From NCBI GenBank assembly GCA_001599755.1, contig BCHX01000002.1, forward strand, positions 4,074,330-4,138,329: 64,000 bases of DNA, in the 5' to 3' direction. Both the position numbers and the translations under genes were made by a program. Source of the DNA: Gliomastix tumulicola (Eukaryota > Ascomycota > Sordariomycetes > Hypocreales > Bionectriaceae). The notes below the pieces were generated by a model that was given only the letters and a program-made list of their open reading frames with translations, ran no database searches and had not been told where the DNA came from. Below, piece after piece: positions 33,971 through 45,532 of the stretch. Numbering within the stretch: position 1 is the first letter of the stretch; each line of letters begins with the position of its first letter.

Positions 33971-34602
33971 GATAGAGCTTGAAGATACCTAGCATCTAGA
34001 GGTGAAGAATGTATATATCGACATCAAGGCCATATGAGTAATAGCTTCCCGTGAACCTCCGTAGCAACACTGTGCCTCAGCCCCGTATTTCCCTTTACTA
34101 TTACCGTACTCAACGCAAAACATCGTCTCTGCGCCTTTCTCGCCTCCTCACCAGATCCAATTCGAGGGGTGTGAAAATCCATGCTTGTTGTTCTCATGTG
34201 CAGGGACCGAAGACGGGCGTTGGTTCAGGGGTTTGGAAGTCCGATGCTGATATTGACCCCCGTACCGCTTCCGCAGGCTGTCAGGTGAGACCCCAGAACA
34301 GCGACGTAGAGAACGACACAATGAACCAGATGATCACGAGAAAAATACCAACAACCTCATCATTAATTCAGAGTTGACACAGACAATCATAGCTGATCTG
34401 CGCTAGGGCCAGCCCGAGATTAGAGGGCGCTACGACTCGCAAGTCTCCACGTCACACTGGACGCTATTCGTCCTCAGCCGGCCTTTCAGGGGGGGAAGAG
34501 AAGGCCCAGGACAAGGATATTCCCTCTCGCAATTCCCAGCGCAACAACCCGGTACGAAACGATCGATCAGCAGACCAACAAGGGCAGCTCTTCAATGTCT
34601 CG
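33971..34602. other. intergenic region
   Basis: These 632 bases separate two genes on the same strand: 3' region of the hexosaminidase and promoter of the flavoprotein. No gene is seen. Confidence 0.5.
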
Positions 34603-35889
34603 ATGACCCAGACCGTCGTCATCCTCGGCGCCGGCTTCGCGGGGCTCCCGCTCGCGCACAAGCTCCTCAAGGCCAGCAGCAGCAGCAACAACAACGCGAC
34701 GACGCGTTCCTCGTCTGGCGCCGGCGACAGCAGCGACGCGCGTGCCTCCGAGGCCGTCAAGATCGTGCTCGTCTCGCCCAACAGCCACTTCTACTGGAAT
34801 GTCGCGGCGCCGCGCGGGATTATCCCCGGCGAGATCGCCGAGGACGACATCTTCCTCCCCATCGCGCCGACGTTTGCGAGGTACGCGGCCGACGAGTTCG
34901 AGTTTATACTGGGCGCCGCGACGGCTGTCGAGCCGAAGCTGAATGTGGTTCGCGTGTGTCTGAGCGGGGGTGAGGGCACGGAGGGTGGTGGGCAGGATGT
35001 CACAGTTGCGTATGACCAGCTTGTCATCGCGACGGGGTCCAGGCTCATCAGCGGGCTGCCGCTGAAGCCGGTGGGCACGCACGAGACGACCCTGGCGCAG
35101 CTGCGGGAGCTCCAGTCCCAGATTGAAAGAGCTGTGTCTATCGTCATCGCGGGCGGTGGCCCGACTGGCGTTGAGGTGGCTGGCGAGCTGGCGGCCAAAT
35201 ACGGCCAGACGAAGACCATCACACTCGTGGAGAACAGCGACCGGGTGCTCTACGACGCCATGCCAGCCGTGCGCGCCGCTGCCGAGAGAGACCTCCTCAA
35301 GCTCGGCGTCAAGTTCGTCTACAACAACCGCGCCACCGCGTCCAGCGATCCTCTACCTCCGCCGCAACCAGGCGAAGACGACGACGACGAGAAGAGGAAG
35401 CAGACCGAGGTTCACCTATCGAAAGGCGGCACCCTCATGACCGATCTCTTCCTCCCGCTATACGGCGTCGTCGTCAACACGTCCTTCCTCCCGGCCGACT
35501 TCCTCGACTGGGAGGGCAACCTCAAGCTGCAGCCCGACATGCGCGTCCTCGGCACCGCCAACGTCTGGGGCCTCGGCGACGTCGGCAACCTCGACCCGAA
35601 GCAGCTCGCCGTCCTCGACGCCCAGATCCTGCACCTCACCACGGCGCTCACCTCGATCCTCACCGGCGGCGGCGGCGGCGAGACAGAGACAAAGACAGAG
35701 ACGAGCGCGTACCGTCTGGGCCAGAAGCAGGTCCGCTTCTTCTCCATGGGCCGGCGGCACGCGACGGGCAGCATCGGCAGCTGGAAGGTGCCCGGCTTCG
35801 TCGTCGCCCTCATCAAGGGGCGGAAGCTGCTTGTTGACTATGCGCCGGGGTACGTCTCTGGCCAGGGCATGATGGGGACTGGTGTGTGA
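34603..35889 (+). CDS. AMID-like FAD-dependent oxidoreductase
   Basis: A single exon encodes 428 aa of the pyridine-nucleotide-disulphide oxidoreductase fold, AIF-M2/AMID group. The FAD-binding GxGxxG is ILGAGFAGLP at residues 7-16. SHFYWNVAAPRGIIPG is characteristic of the AMID group. The NAD(P)H site is VIAGGGPTGVEVAGEL at about residue 180, and VWGLGDVGNLD near residue 325 is the second FAD contact. There is no mitochondrial presequence or membrane segment. A low-complexity Ser/Asn insertion of about 27 residues (starting SSSSNNNATTRSSS) separates the first dinucleotide helix from the next strand, and an Asp/Glu-rich loop lies near 260. Members oxidise NAD(P)H and reduce quinones, and have been linked to stress and cell death; its role here is unknown. 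Confidence 0.87.
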   Translation: MTQTVVILGAGFAGLPLAHKLLKASSSSNNNATTRSSSGAGDSSDARASEAVKIVLVSPNSHFYWNVAAPRGIIPGEIAEDDIFLPIAPTFARYAADEFEFILGAATAVEPKLNVVRVCLSGGEGTEGGGQDVTVAYDQLVIATGSRLISGLPLKPVGTHETTLAQLRELQSQIERAVSIVIAGGGPTGVEVAGELAAKYGQTKTITLVENSDRVLYDAMPAVRAAAERDLLKLGVKFVYNNRATASSDPLPPPQPGEDDDDEKRKQTEVHLSKGGTLMTDLFLPLYGVVVNTSFLPADFLDWEGNLKLQPDMRVLGTANVWGLGDVGNLDPKQLAVLDAQILHLTTALTSILTGGGGGETETKTETSAYRLGQKQVRFFSMGRRHATGSIGSWKVPGFVVALIKGRKLLVDYAPGYVSGQGMMGTGV

Positions 35890-38800
35890 TGTTTTTTTTT
35901 TTTCCTTTCCGCTTCTTGATATCAAGAGTGAGATGATTGGATGAGCGTTATGATGCATATGCACGTGGATGGGAATTTTGGGGAGATCTTTGGGAGATCC
36001 GGTCCCCTTGTTGTTTAAAAAACTAGCCTTTGATCTTCTTCATATACCCCTTTTTTTTTGGCAATACATTGGCCTTTATTTTTCTTCTGCCTTTTCAATG
36101 CTTCTGCCAGGTGTTAGGACATGTTTGATCACTGAGTTAGAGCATCAGTCTTGCTCCCGGTACAGCATGCAGAGCACAGGGAGCTAGTTGTGATGTCTCA
36201 GTCCAGACCTGGTCTGCTAGATCATGCATCGAGATTCCGTCTCCTTCGAAGGGGGCAGTGCAGCAACAACAAGACCTTGGACTGCGGGGGCAACGATCTA
36301 GCCATCACCTGTCACCATGACCGGGACAGACTCCCGTTCTCTCTGAGCTGCTTGTCTGAGCCTAACACCTCTTACCCCCATCCCAAGCTCGACGCTGTGG
36401 CGGAAGATGCCGGAAGCGAGCTCTAGCCATAGCCCGGGCCATGCGAGGAGGCGAGAGCATTGAACTCTAGCGCCACAGAATTACAGAATTGGAAGAAGAT
36501 AGTCTTAATAACGGCATCGTTCGAAACTTCCGGCCGGGGTCCCGTCCGAGAGAACCCCATGGGGGAGGGAGGGAGTCCAGACCGAGTCGCCGGAAGCTTC
36601 AGGCGAGACCGCCCGAGAGGCAACCCGGATCGCGAAACCGATGCGGTGAGGGCTTTTTCTTTGATCGTCTCGGTATACGATGAGATGCGAGGCTTCGTTC
36701 CTGAAGGTCCCGAAGATGCCAGGCACGGGCATGGGGGTATTATCCCTCAGATATTCTAGCGCGTCGCGAAAACACGATTGCGTGCTTGACGACCAAGACA
36801 TTGTAGCTCAGCTAGACTCTGTTGTGCCTCATCCCATCTACTATTCTATTCTGACCTTTTCGCATCCGCGGCACACGAGACACTGGCCAAGAGAGCAGAA
36901 TCGAGATCACCCAGTCACGACTAGCTAGTTACAGCAACGAAGTTGGCGTGTAAGCGCTGTATCGGGAGGACAAAAAACTGGCCATCTCGCAGTTCTCGTG
37001 CGTCCCCTGCACCGTGGTGGCTTGCATGAAATTGAACGCAATCCTCCTTTCAGCCTCCTCCTCGTCCAACCCAACCCCAACTACAATAGGAAAAAAAAAG
37101 GGTGCCAGCCAAGTCCGGTGATTGATCATCAAGCGTGCCATGTGGTATGGGAGTGAACGCCACACGGAATGCGCCATGCCTGAAGGAGGCCCCCCCGTCC
37201 ACCCAATAGGAGACCGCGAGAAAAGAATCAAGCAGCCACCAACTTGGCGTTCGGTTTCCGACTGGGCAGGGCTCGGGCTTTGCTGCTTGGCCCGGCTTGG
37301 GTGCATGCACAAGTGCTGTCTTATCCCACCCTTCCGGCTGCTGGGCATCACGGTCTCTTCTGAATGGGTTGTCATTCTAACGGCTTCTAGTTCAAAGGCC
37401 GACGCGTGCTATGATGAAACTATCGACCAGGATGTTAAGCTTAGTTTCTTACTAGGCATCCAGATAAATCTCCCCGTTCCGGCCCACAGAAGCGCCAGAA
37501 TTGCCCCGAATCGCGGCTACGGGCTTCTGATTAGCGTTGCTGTTCCCACGATAACAACCTAGCTCGAAGTTTCGTTCTTATTTCTACGCTGATTCCCACC
37601 GGATCCGAAACAAAGATGGGGGGGGAGGTGGTGAGGGGAGGGGAAGGGGAGGAGAGGGGAGGAGGGTCAAGTGACCTGGGGGCCTGGGCCTGGGACTCAT
37701 GACTCGATCCTGTAAAGAGGAAGAAAGCAGAGTCGTGCTGGATGTTGGGCAGGCATTGGTCGGTCCCCGGATGGCGACGAACCCCAGTAAAACCTTCCAG
37801 CCACCGGGCAAGGGGTCTTGGTACAGTCCGTGTTGTTGCTGACCAGGGCAATGGACAGGACGGGATGGCCGTAACTGTGCGATGCTGCGACGGGAAACAA
37901 GCTCCCTGGGTCCCATCGCGGAATTTGATCATGCATAGTTGGACGGCGCTATTTGCAGTATGACATGCCCAGCGAGTTGGCCAACCACAGAACAAAAATG
38001 CACGGGCTCATAGGTTCACGATGAACCCTGGCCTGTCCTTCGTTGCCCTTTTCCTCTCCCTTCCCTTCCGCGCCCCGGGCCCTGGCCCTTGCCCTCCATG
38101 CCCGGAGTTGCCACGCATGTACGAGGGGGGAAACCTAGGCGAGGGCGGGGAGGGTGGGAAGGACGGCTGCGGGGAGGGTTTGCAACCTGTACAGATAGAT
38201 GTGATGTGGTCATGGCGGTGTGATTTATCATTCACGGGCCTTTGGGGGGCTGTGCTGCACGCTATTGTATGCGTATTCAAACCCCACGAGGACGTCCCTC
38301 ACCGGGCCTTGTTTCTGCTTGCGGCTTCATGTGCGAGACGCCGAGACTGGCCTGGTCCAGCCACGACATGTCCCGTTCGTTGTGCGGCGGGAGCGCTCAG
38401 ACCTTGTCCCCCGGTCAATAGTGTTTTTAAAATGAGGAACTCGTCCCGTGACGGCACTGACCGGGGGGGGAGAAAGAAAAAAATAAGAGGACGGGCGGGC
38501 GGTTGTCGGCCTGTACCATGTGGTTTGAATGGTAAGCAGGCTAGAGGCGTTCAGCTTCTGCTTACACAGACGGGCAAACCGGCCAGGGTTGCACATGGCC
38601 ACACGAGGTTGCGTACCAAAGTTGCGTGCATACGGGATGCTGTGCTTGCATGCAAACTCGTACGAGCTTCCGGCGGGCGGGGTGAGAGGGAGAATTCCAG
38701 GGACCTCTCGACACACTGCCTGAAGTTCTTCTGCCGATGCTACCACACCTCATGGCAAGCAAGCAAGGAACTGCACTGTGCTAGATATCGGCATGCTCAA

Positions 38801-39630
38801 CCCTTGTCCTTCCCTCCCCCCTCCCCTCCTCCAAGACTCCGCGTCCAAGCTTCCCACTCCGTCACAAAGCCCTCCCTCCCTCCCTCCAAACTGGAGAACT
38901 GACTAGCTAACCTCCTCTGTCCCACACACCACATTGAAAGAAAAATGTCATCTGCGGAGACGCAGGCAACTTCCTGATCCGGCTAGGAGCTTGCCCACGC
39001 TTGCCTAGCTCGACTCGACGATCCCTCCCCCGACTGTTCTCGATGCTTAGCTGAGTGGCTCCCTGGCCCGGTATTGGCCTTCGGTTCTTCACGCTCTGCC
39101 CTCTTTTTTCCCCCACACGCTGGCTAGCACTTGGAGGGTTCGGGAGGGGGGAGGGGGGGCAGGCTGTCCTTGTTTTGTCATCATCGCTCTATGATGAAAG
39201 CAGGCGATGGATTGGGAGCGTAGGTAGAAAGACATGGGAGCGCATGCACTGGGACGGGGACCTAACGCCGCCGGGGGCGTGTGCGCGTCGAGTACAAGAA
39301 GGCACCCTCTTCCCACGTCCGTCCTCCGCGAGACGCGGCTTTCTGATCATCCTCTTCGTCTGTCCGTCCTCCTCCTCCTCCTCCTTCTCCTCCTTCCTGG
39401 TTGCCCTCTTTGTAGGAGCTTCTCTTGTACATCGTTTCCTATCAGAGGTGTGAGGTCGTACAGGGTCAGCAAACAGGCAAACACACCAGTTGCCGGTTTC
39501 TGTCTTCCTTTCCCCCCTCCCCCTTCCGGCTGCTCGCATCAGCTCTCATCCCGTTCCTTCATATTTGTCCGCCGTCTCTCTCACCTCTCGTTTCCCCTCC
39601 GTAGTCCGCACCCGCTGCCGTTCGCCCGCC
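35890..39630. other. long intergenic region, 3.7 kb
   Basis: No gene can be supported. The stretch holds T-runs near 35892 and 36051, a G-rich tract (37618-37667) with quadruplex potential, several C/T-rich blocks, and a 293-codon open frame (38021-38902) with no domain. The 3' end is the pyrimidine-rich leader of the permease gene. Confidence 0.45.
37618..37667 (+). repeat. G-rich tract with quadruplex potential
   Basis: About 50 bases contain at least five runs of three or more G separated by 1-7 bases. Confidence 0.6.
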
Positions 39631-41242
39631 ATGTCGGATCTCGAGAAGTCAGATGCTGAGAAGCAGTTCCACGATGTCCCCGTCGTCGACAAGTCCAACA
39701 TCGAGTATGAGCGTGCTCAGCTGCTGGCAAACCTGCCGGACCCCGACGTGGGCAAGAGCCCTGAGGAGCTCGCTGCGATTGTGAGTTTTGATTCTGGGCG
39801 AATTTGGGCTCTAGAAAACGAAAGAGATGAATGAGGCTCGTACTGACTGGCGGCCCTCACAGGACAAGAAACTGATGTGGAAGGTCGACCTCTGGCTGAT
39901 CCCCTGGCTCTCGCTGCTGTATCTCCTCTCCTTCCTCGACCGTACCAACATCGGCAACGCTCGCCTCGCCGGCCTCGAAGAAGACCTCGGCATGGACCTC
40001 CAAGGTAAGGACTATAACATGGCCCTCACCATCTTCTTCATCGGGTACGCCATCGCCGAGCCCATCACCAACGCGCTGCTGAAGCGCCTGACGCCGCGCA
40101 TCTTCTTCACGGGCATCATCTTCGTCTGGGGCATGATCATGACGCTCATGGGCCTCGTCGAGAACCGCGCGGGGCTGCTCGCCGCGCGCTGGTTCCTGGG
40201 CATCGCCGAGGCCGGCCTCTTTCCCGGTGTCAACTACTACCTCAGCTGCTGGTACAAGAGCTCCGAGATTGGCGTCCGCTCGTCCATCTTCTTCTCGGCG
40301 GCCGCGCTGGCCGGCTCCTTTGGCGGTCTGCTCGCCGCCGCCATCGCCAAGATGGACGGCATCGGCGGCCGGCCCGGCTGGGCGTGGATCTTCATCATCG
40401 AGGGGCTGGCGACCGTCTTCGTCGGCGTCTTCTGCTGGTGGATGGTCTTCGACTGGCCCGACACGGCCACCTTCCTCGACCCCGAGGACCGCATCCGCGT
40501 CCAGCGCCGCCTGATCCTCGATCGCCAGGGCCGCACCGCCGAGGACTTCGACAAGCGCCACATCTACGCCGCGCTCAAGGACTGGAAGACGTACGGCTAC
40601 ATGGTCATCTACATGGGCTGCCTGACGCCGCTGTACGCCTTCTCGCTCTTCCTGCCCACCATCCTGCGCGGCATGGGCCACGTCGGCACCAAGGCCCAGC
40701 TGCTCTCCGTGCCGCCCTACGCCGTTGCCGCCGCCCTCACCGTCACTGTCGGCTTCATCGCCGACCGCACCCGCTGGCGCGGCTACTGCAACATCGTCAC
40801 CGTCGTCATCGGCATCGTCGGCTTCACCATGCTCCTCGCGACCGACCGCCCCAGCGTCCAGTACGCCGGCACCTTCCTCGGCGCCGCCGGCATCTACCCG
40901 ACCATCTCCAACACGCTCTCCTGGGTCAACAACAACACCGAGGGCTCGCTCAAGCGCGCCTTCGTCCTCGGCATGGTCGTCGGCTGGGGCAACCTCAACG
41001 GCGTCGTCTCGTCCAACATCTACATCAAGCACGAGGCCCCGCGCTTCTGGACCGGTCACGGCGTCGTCCTCGGCTACCAGGCGCTGTTCCTGCTCGGCGG
41101 CTCCATCTTCATGCACTTCGCCTTCCGGAGGATCAACGCGAACCGCCGCGCGGGCAAGATGGACGAGGCGTGGTCCAAGCTGTCGGACGAGGACAAGTGG
41201 ATTCAGGGCGATCTGCGTCCCGACTTCATCTATACCCTGTAA
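39631..41242 (+). CDS. MFS transporter, anion:cation symporter family
   Basis: Exons 39631-39780 and 39863-41242, with an 82-nt intron (GTGAGT...CACAG), encode 509 aa. The hydrophilic N-terminus (MSDLEKSDAEKQFHDVPVVD) leads into WKVDLWLIPWLSLLYLLSFLDRTNIGNA, the first-helix hallmark of the Dal5/Tna1/Vht1 family. Twelve membrane helices are expected. Other typical blocks are RWFLGIAEAGLFPGVNYYLSCWY after helix 4 and NNNTEGSLKRAF before helix 11. Relatives import vitamins, nicotinate, allantoate, pantothenate and other organic anions with protons; the substrate cannot be read from the sequence. The start at 39631 is supported by the acidic N-terminus and by the phase-0 splice. Confidence 0.92.
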
Positions 41243-41550
41243 AGGGGTAAGGGAGTTAGTCCGTCAGAGTGAATGGAAAGAAAAGAAAGATAGCTTTGGT
41301 TTGGTTTGGTTTGGTTTGGTTCGCCGGCCTGTGCCGTGGGGGCATAGGCAGGTTCCCCTTTACTATACTATACTATACTATACTCATGTGATTGCCATGA
41401 ATTGAAGAACGTTACGTCTTTACATTTGAGAGGATCTATGTCTGAATCAATGTCTGTCAATGAAAAACGACGTGAGGTTACATGGTCTCTTGAGGTCTTG
41501 AACAAGAAACATCTTGTTCTCCTATAACCCCCCCCCCCTTGTCTGTTCGC
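41243..41550. other. convergent 3' region with pentanucleotide repeats
   Basis: These 308 bases hold a (GGTTT)n run (about 41296-41321), a (CTATA)n run (about 41361-41385) and a C-run near 41529, between two convergent genes. Confidence 0.6.
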
Positions 41551-42778
41551 CTATAAGTTCACCTTGTTCAGCTTCACCGCCGGCAGGATGATCCCATCCT
41601 GATACCCGCTCGCAACATGCACGCCCTCAGGACTCCATATCCTGCTCTCCATCATCCCCCTCCCCGCGCTCACCCTTGGCCAGCACACCTCCTGCAGCCA
41701 CCAGCCGTCCCCGCGCATCACCGCCCCGGGCGCCGCGTTGACGTGCACGTAGAACGAGTACGACAGGCTCGCGACGGGGCCGAGCGCGTAGCCGTAGCCG
41801 AGCAGGTTGCCGAGCATGATGAGCCCGTTGCGGTCGGCCTCGAAGGCGTGGCAGAGGACGTGCGCCGTGGCGTTGTTGTTGTTGTTGTTGTTGTCGGCGG
41901 CGGCGGGCAGCGGCTTGTGCAGGCGGTAGAGGATGAGCTGGCGCTTCTCGGGGAGTGGTTTGGTGTCGTTGAAGGCCGCCATGTCGACCTTGTACATGTC
42001 TAGTATCGGGAAGTACGCGTGGCCGCGGATGGGGAAGGCCTCACGCACGGCGTCGATGTCGGCCTGCGGGCTGGGCTCCCACTCGTCTGGGCGGCGGGAG
42101 TTGAGGATCGAGGCGTAGCGTTGCCAGGGGGAGGGGTCCTGCTGGATCTCGGACGGGCTGGGGACGGGCCTCTTGAAGGTGACGAGGCAGGTGAAGCAGA
42201 CGTCGCCCAGGGGGAGATCCGCGTCAGATGTGGGATAGGGTCCTTCGGGTTGACTCGAGGGTTCTCTCGGTTGGCGGGCGTTGACAAGGCAGGTTGTGAA
42301 GGAGCGCGTTGCGCTGACGGTTGTCACTTCGTAGATGAAGGGCCGGTCTGTCAGGCCGGGGTTGGTGAAGACTCCTTGTATTGACTTTGTGTCGGGAGCC
42401 GCGATACATCAGCATGACTATCCATAGCATAGTCGCCCATTCACTTCGCAGACTTACATGCAGCCCTAGTCTGTTTCCCACCGGCGTCTCCCTGTCTGCC
42501 TTCTCAACCACCTTGGCCGCCGCAAAGGGAGCCTGCGCGTAGACATGCCCGCCAAAGGCACCTGGTCCGAACGTCCGCGGCTTTGAAGTGTCGCGATTGC
42601 GATTCCTGCCACTGGCGGCGTCTATCTCTGCCCACGGCAGACCCTTGCCCGGCTTCCACGCCGGCATCGTGCTGACCAGTCTCTGCGGCGAGTTGCCGCT
42701 CCCCGGGAGCCACGTGAGCTCCATGTTCTCCTGGAAGGAGAGCCTGGGGCCGAACGAATCTGATTCTGATTCCGCCAT
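41551..42778 (-). CDS. acyl-CoA thioesterase-like (hotdog fold)
   Basis: Exons 42458-42778 and 41551-42384, with a 73-nt intron, encode 384 aa in the TesB-like double-hotdog arrangement. The N-terminal hotdog ends in TFGPGAFGGHVYAQAPFAAAKVV, the typical helix of this family, and the join restores RLGLH-SIQGVFTNPGLTDRPFIYEV. The second half has AHVLCHAFEADRNGLIMLGN and SLSYSFYVHVNAAP, then a terminal block GWWLQEVCWPRVSAGRGMMESRIW. Members hydrolyse acyl-CoA thioesters, often in peroxisomes; the C-terminus (KVNL) is not a clear PTS1. Asn7 is encoded by AAC repeats (41872-41892 on the plus strand). An upstream in-frame ATG at 42868 would add 30 residues; I prefer 42778 because the extension lacks protein character. 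Confidence 0.85.
41872..41892 (-). repeat. (AAC)7 microsatellite, encodes Asn7
   Basis: There are seven identical AAC codons in the thioesterase gene. Confidence 0.85.
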
Positions 42779-43935
42779 GGCTGAGGTGAGATCAGAGGGG
42801 AGAGGACCGTTCACTTCACCGCCCACTGTTGTATCCGATGACCCGGCGTGCAAGGTTGCGTATGGCAATGGAATAGAGTGAAACGCACAGAGATAAGATG
42901 AGGATGAAGTTGCAGGTTGGAATGCGGGATGCAGAGAGCAGAGAGCAGAGGATTCGCGATTGTTGGCGGCTTAGCCCGTGCCGAGGCATTCGGTAACCGC
43001 CCCCCAAACTAAACCCCGGAAGACGGAGAACAGGGGCAGGGATGCTCGATTCCAGTGGGGGATCGCCATGGCGCAGGCGATGAAGGTGCATGTTTGCTCG
43101 ATGTGGTTGCATTATTAATTAGTGATGCTTGGGTGGTTCCGGTTTAAGCACACCTGCTCCTAGGTGTTTGTTATTGGTCCTTTCTCTTTGTGAGGGTTGG
43201 TAGGTTAGGTTAGTAGTGATTTTGGACCAGAGAAGAGACGGGATGGCAACTCCAGACCGGCTCTAGGGATGCTGTAGTTGCAGAGTTACAGGTGCTCTTC
43301 TGCGGAAGCTACCCGAGTTGGTGCGTTTATTTGGTTTGATCTCTTGTAGTGATTGCAGTCGGTGACTCTTATTAACAACGTTGACCGCCACTGTGGCTGT
43401 TGCAGCCGTTACAGACGGGAAGCTGCAGTTACTAATACTATCAGCCGCACTCTGTCGTCGCGTCAGGGACGTGATTCACTATCACTACTGCTAAAAATGC
43501 CACGCAGGCCTTTATCACAGCCATAGGGTTCTTTGCCCTGCTTTTCATCCTCTTGTTTATCTCCCCCATATCGTGCATCTCTGCCTGCACTATTCCGCCT
43601 TTCCGCCTTCCATCCCTCAACCCGCACCAGGTGCACCCCAACCCATAACAACATATCGCAACTCGGGGCATCTCATCCATCTTCAATCAACATCGCGCTC
43701 ACTTTGGCCCTCACTGCCGCCTTTCAACCTCAACGTCACCGCCTTCTTCGGTGATCACTCAAACTACGGTCGCGACCATCCTTCTCCTCCGCTTTCATCT
43801 CATCCCTCTCATCCCACTTCTATCAACAAAACCCAGAAGGTGAGATAAACAAAAGCACCCTTCACCCCTGCCTCACCTCACCTCACACGATAAAGGAAAC
43901 GTGTCACGCTGACACTGCAGAAGACTTTTCTCATC
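42779..43935. other. divergent promoter region
   Basis: These 1157 bases separate the thioesterase (minus) from the conserved orphan (plus). The right part is a C/T-rich leader with CCTCA repeats near 43871. I see no gene. Confidence 0.45.
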
Positions 43936-45006
43936 ATGGCGTCGACATCTCACCCCAACGACGACCATGACCACGACAGCCTCTTCTCCGAGGCGTCGGA
44001 CCAGGAGGAGTCCAACGAGCAGTCCGAGCGTATCGAGCTGACCGATGAGACCACCAGGGTCCTTCGAACCCGCTGGGACGAGGTGTACCAACTGAGCGAG
44101 GACGGTACCACGTACATCCGTCCCCGATTCATGCGAGGCGTCCCCGTCGGCAGGATGCCCGATTCGTATCGAAACCGCCACTGGGCCAAGATCGAGGACT
44201 ACCTCGCCAAGGAAGACGCGGAGGAGAGACTCAAGGCCGAGTACAACGACCGCGTCGCGAGCGCCATGGCCGCCGGCCCCGTCCCCAAGGAGCTCCGAGA
44301 CCGCTGCAAGATGCACAAGGACAACGTCAGCAAGCACCGCAAGATCCGCGAGGTCTTTGGCGGCACCTCGGCCATGCACCCCGACCAGGTCATCGCCAAG
44401 GGCCACCTCCCCGAGGCCGGGCTCTGCGAGCAGGAGGTCATGTACATGCTCGGGTGCAAGTACACGGACCTGGCCATGCTGTCCACGCGCGGCCAGCTGA
44501 CCATGGATCCCTGGGACTTCCTCCGCTGGCGCATCGGCCGGCTGGTCGAGCAGAGGCTCACGCTCCCCGGGCAGAGCGGCCGCAGGGCGGTCCGGGGCGT
44601 CATCTTCGGCATTAGCAGTGAGAAGAGCGACGACCCCGTCTTCCGCGAAATCATCCTCCATTCCGCGCGCCTCGCCGGCAACGCCGGCCGATACGGCCAG
44701 CGCAAGAAGAAGAACCTCGGCGTCCAAGAGCAGCCACGGCCGACAAAGCTTTGGCGCAGCCAGGTCGGCACCTCTTCCGCACGCCAACAACCCCCTACGG
44801 CCACCTCCAACGACAACCGAGCAGCGCGGCCCATGAGCCAGCAGGCCGAGGCCGAGAAGAGACGGGCCGAGAGGAAGGCGGCCATTCGAGAGCAGGAGCG
44901 TCGTCGCGTGCAGTCGGGCTCGGGCTATCAGGGCGTCAATGCCTTCCGCCAGCGACAGCAGCAGCAGAGCCAGCCAGCCCTTCGTGGAGGCCCCTGCGGT
45001 GGTTAA
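43936..45006 (+). CDS. conserved hypothetical protein, basic C-terminus
   Basis: A single exon encodes 356 aa. I do not recognise a named domain, although the middle looks folded and conserved. The N-terminus is acidic (DDHDHDSLFSEASDQEESNEQ). An ordered region covers about residues 40-240, with WDEVYQLSEDGTTYIRPRFM, WAKIEDYLAKEDAEERLKAEY, MHPDQVIAKGHLPEAGLCE and MDPWDFLRWRIGRLVEQRL. The last 110 residues are Arg/Gln-rich with a helical stretch (AEKRRAERKAAIREQERRR) that could bind nucleic acid or form a coiled coil. There is no signal peptide or membrane segment. A nuclear role is a guess. Confidence 0.75.
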   Translation: MASTSHPNDDHDHDSLFSEASDQEESNEQSERIELTDETTRVLRTRWDEVYQLSEDGTTYIRPRFMRGVPVGRMPDSYRNRHWAKIEDYLAKEDAEERLKAEYNDRVASAMAAGPVPKELRDRCKMHKDNVSKHRKIREVFGGTSAMHPDQVIAKGHLPEAGLCEQEVMYMLGCKYTDLAMLSTRGQLTMDPWDFLRWRIGRLVEQRLTLPGQSGRRAVRGVIFGISSEKSDDPVFREIILHSARLAGNAGRYGQRKKKNLGVQEQPRPTKLWRSQVGTSSARQQPPTATSNDNRAARPMSQQAEAEKRRAERKAAIREQERRRVQSGSGYQGVNAFRQRQQQQSQPALRGGPCGG

Positions 45007-45532
45007 GACGGTCCATCCCAGCGATTGCCTCCTGTAATCATCTTCAAATTTGGCTTTGCATTTGCATTTGCATTTTCTTCAAGATACCCAGTTGGAGGAT
45101 TTGGTTTTGCTATAGACTTGGGCGTCTTCCTCTCCGAGCATACTGCTATATGGGGCCCCTTGGATGGTCTACTATAAACAGGTGGAGGGAGATACTTTCA
45201 CTGCAAGCTGGGAAGTATATTAGGATAACCCCATGAAACTAGTTCTCCTCGGCCTCTATGAGACAGCTAAAGAGTCAATTCAATTGAGAGCTTTGAAATT
45301 CACGTGCATATTGAAGACAGGTGAGAGCAAGCTGAGCTGCGCCGGAAATTGGGAGAGCTGTTGGAGCTTACCCGTCACGTGACGCATTAAATGAGCCGCC
45401 ATTGGTCAATTCACACCCGAACTAGCCCCGACAACCCAAGGTCGAAACTGATCAGGCCATCCTCACAAATCCCTCCAACGTCCAAACCATCCAATCCGCA
45501 CCACCTCTAGCTCTACCAGACGCCTCGCCACG
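45007..45532. other. intergenic region upstream of COX4
   Basis: These 526 bases contain the 3' region of the orphan gene and the COX4 promoter; no gene is seen. Confidence 0.5.

Noticed and set aside
39857..41116. 419-codon minus-strand frame opposite the MFS gene
   Set aside because: Highly acidic Glu/Asp/Gly composition without motifs, antisense to a clear permease.
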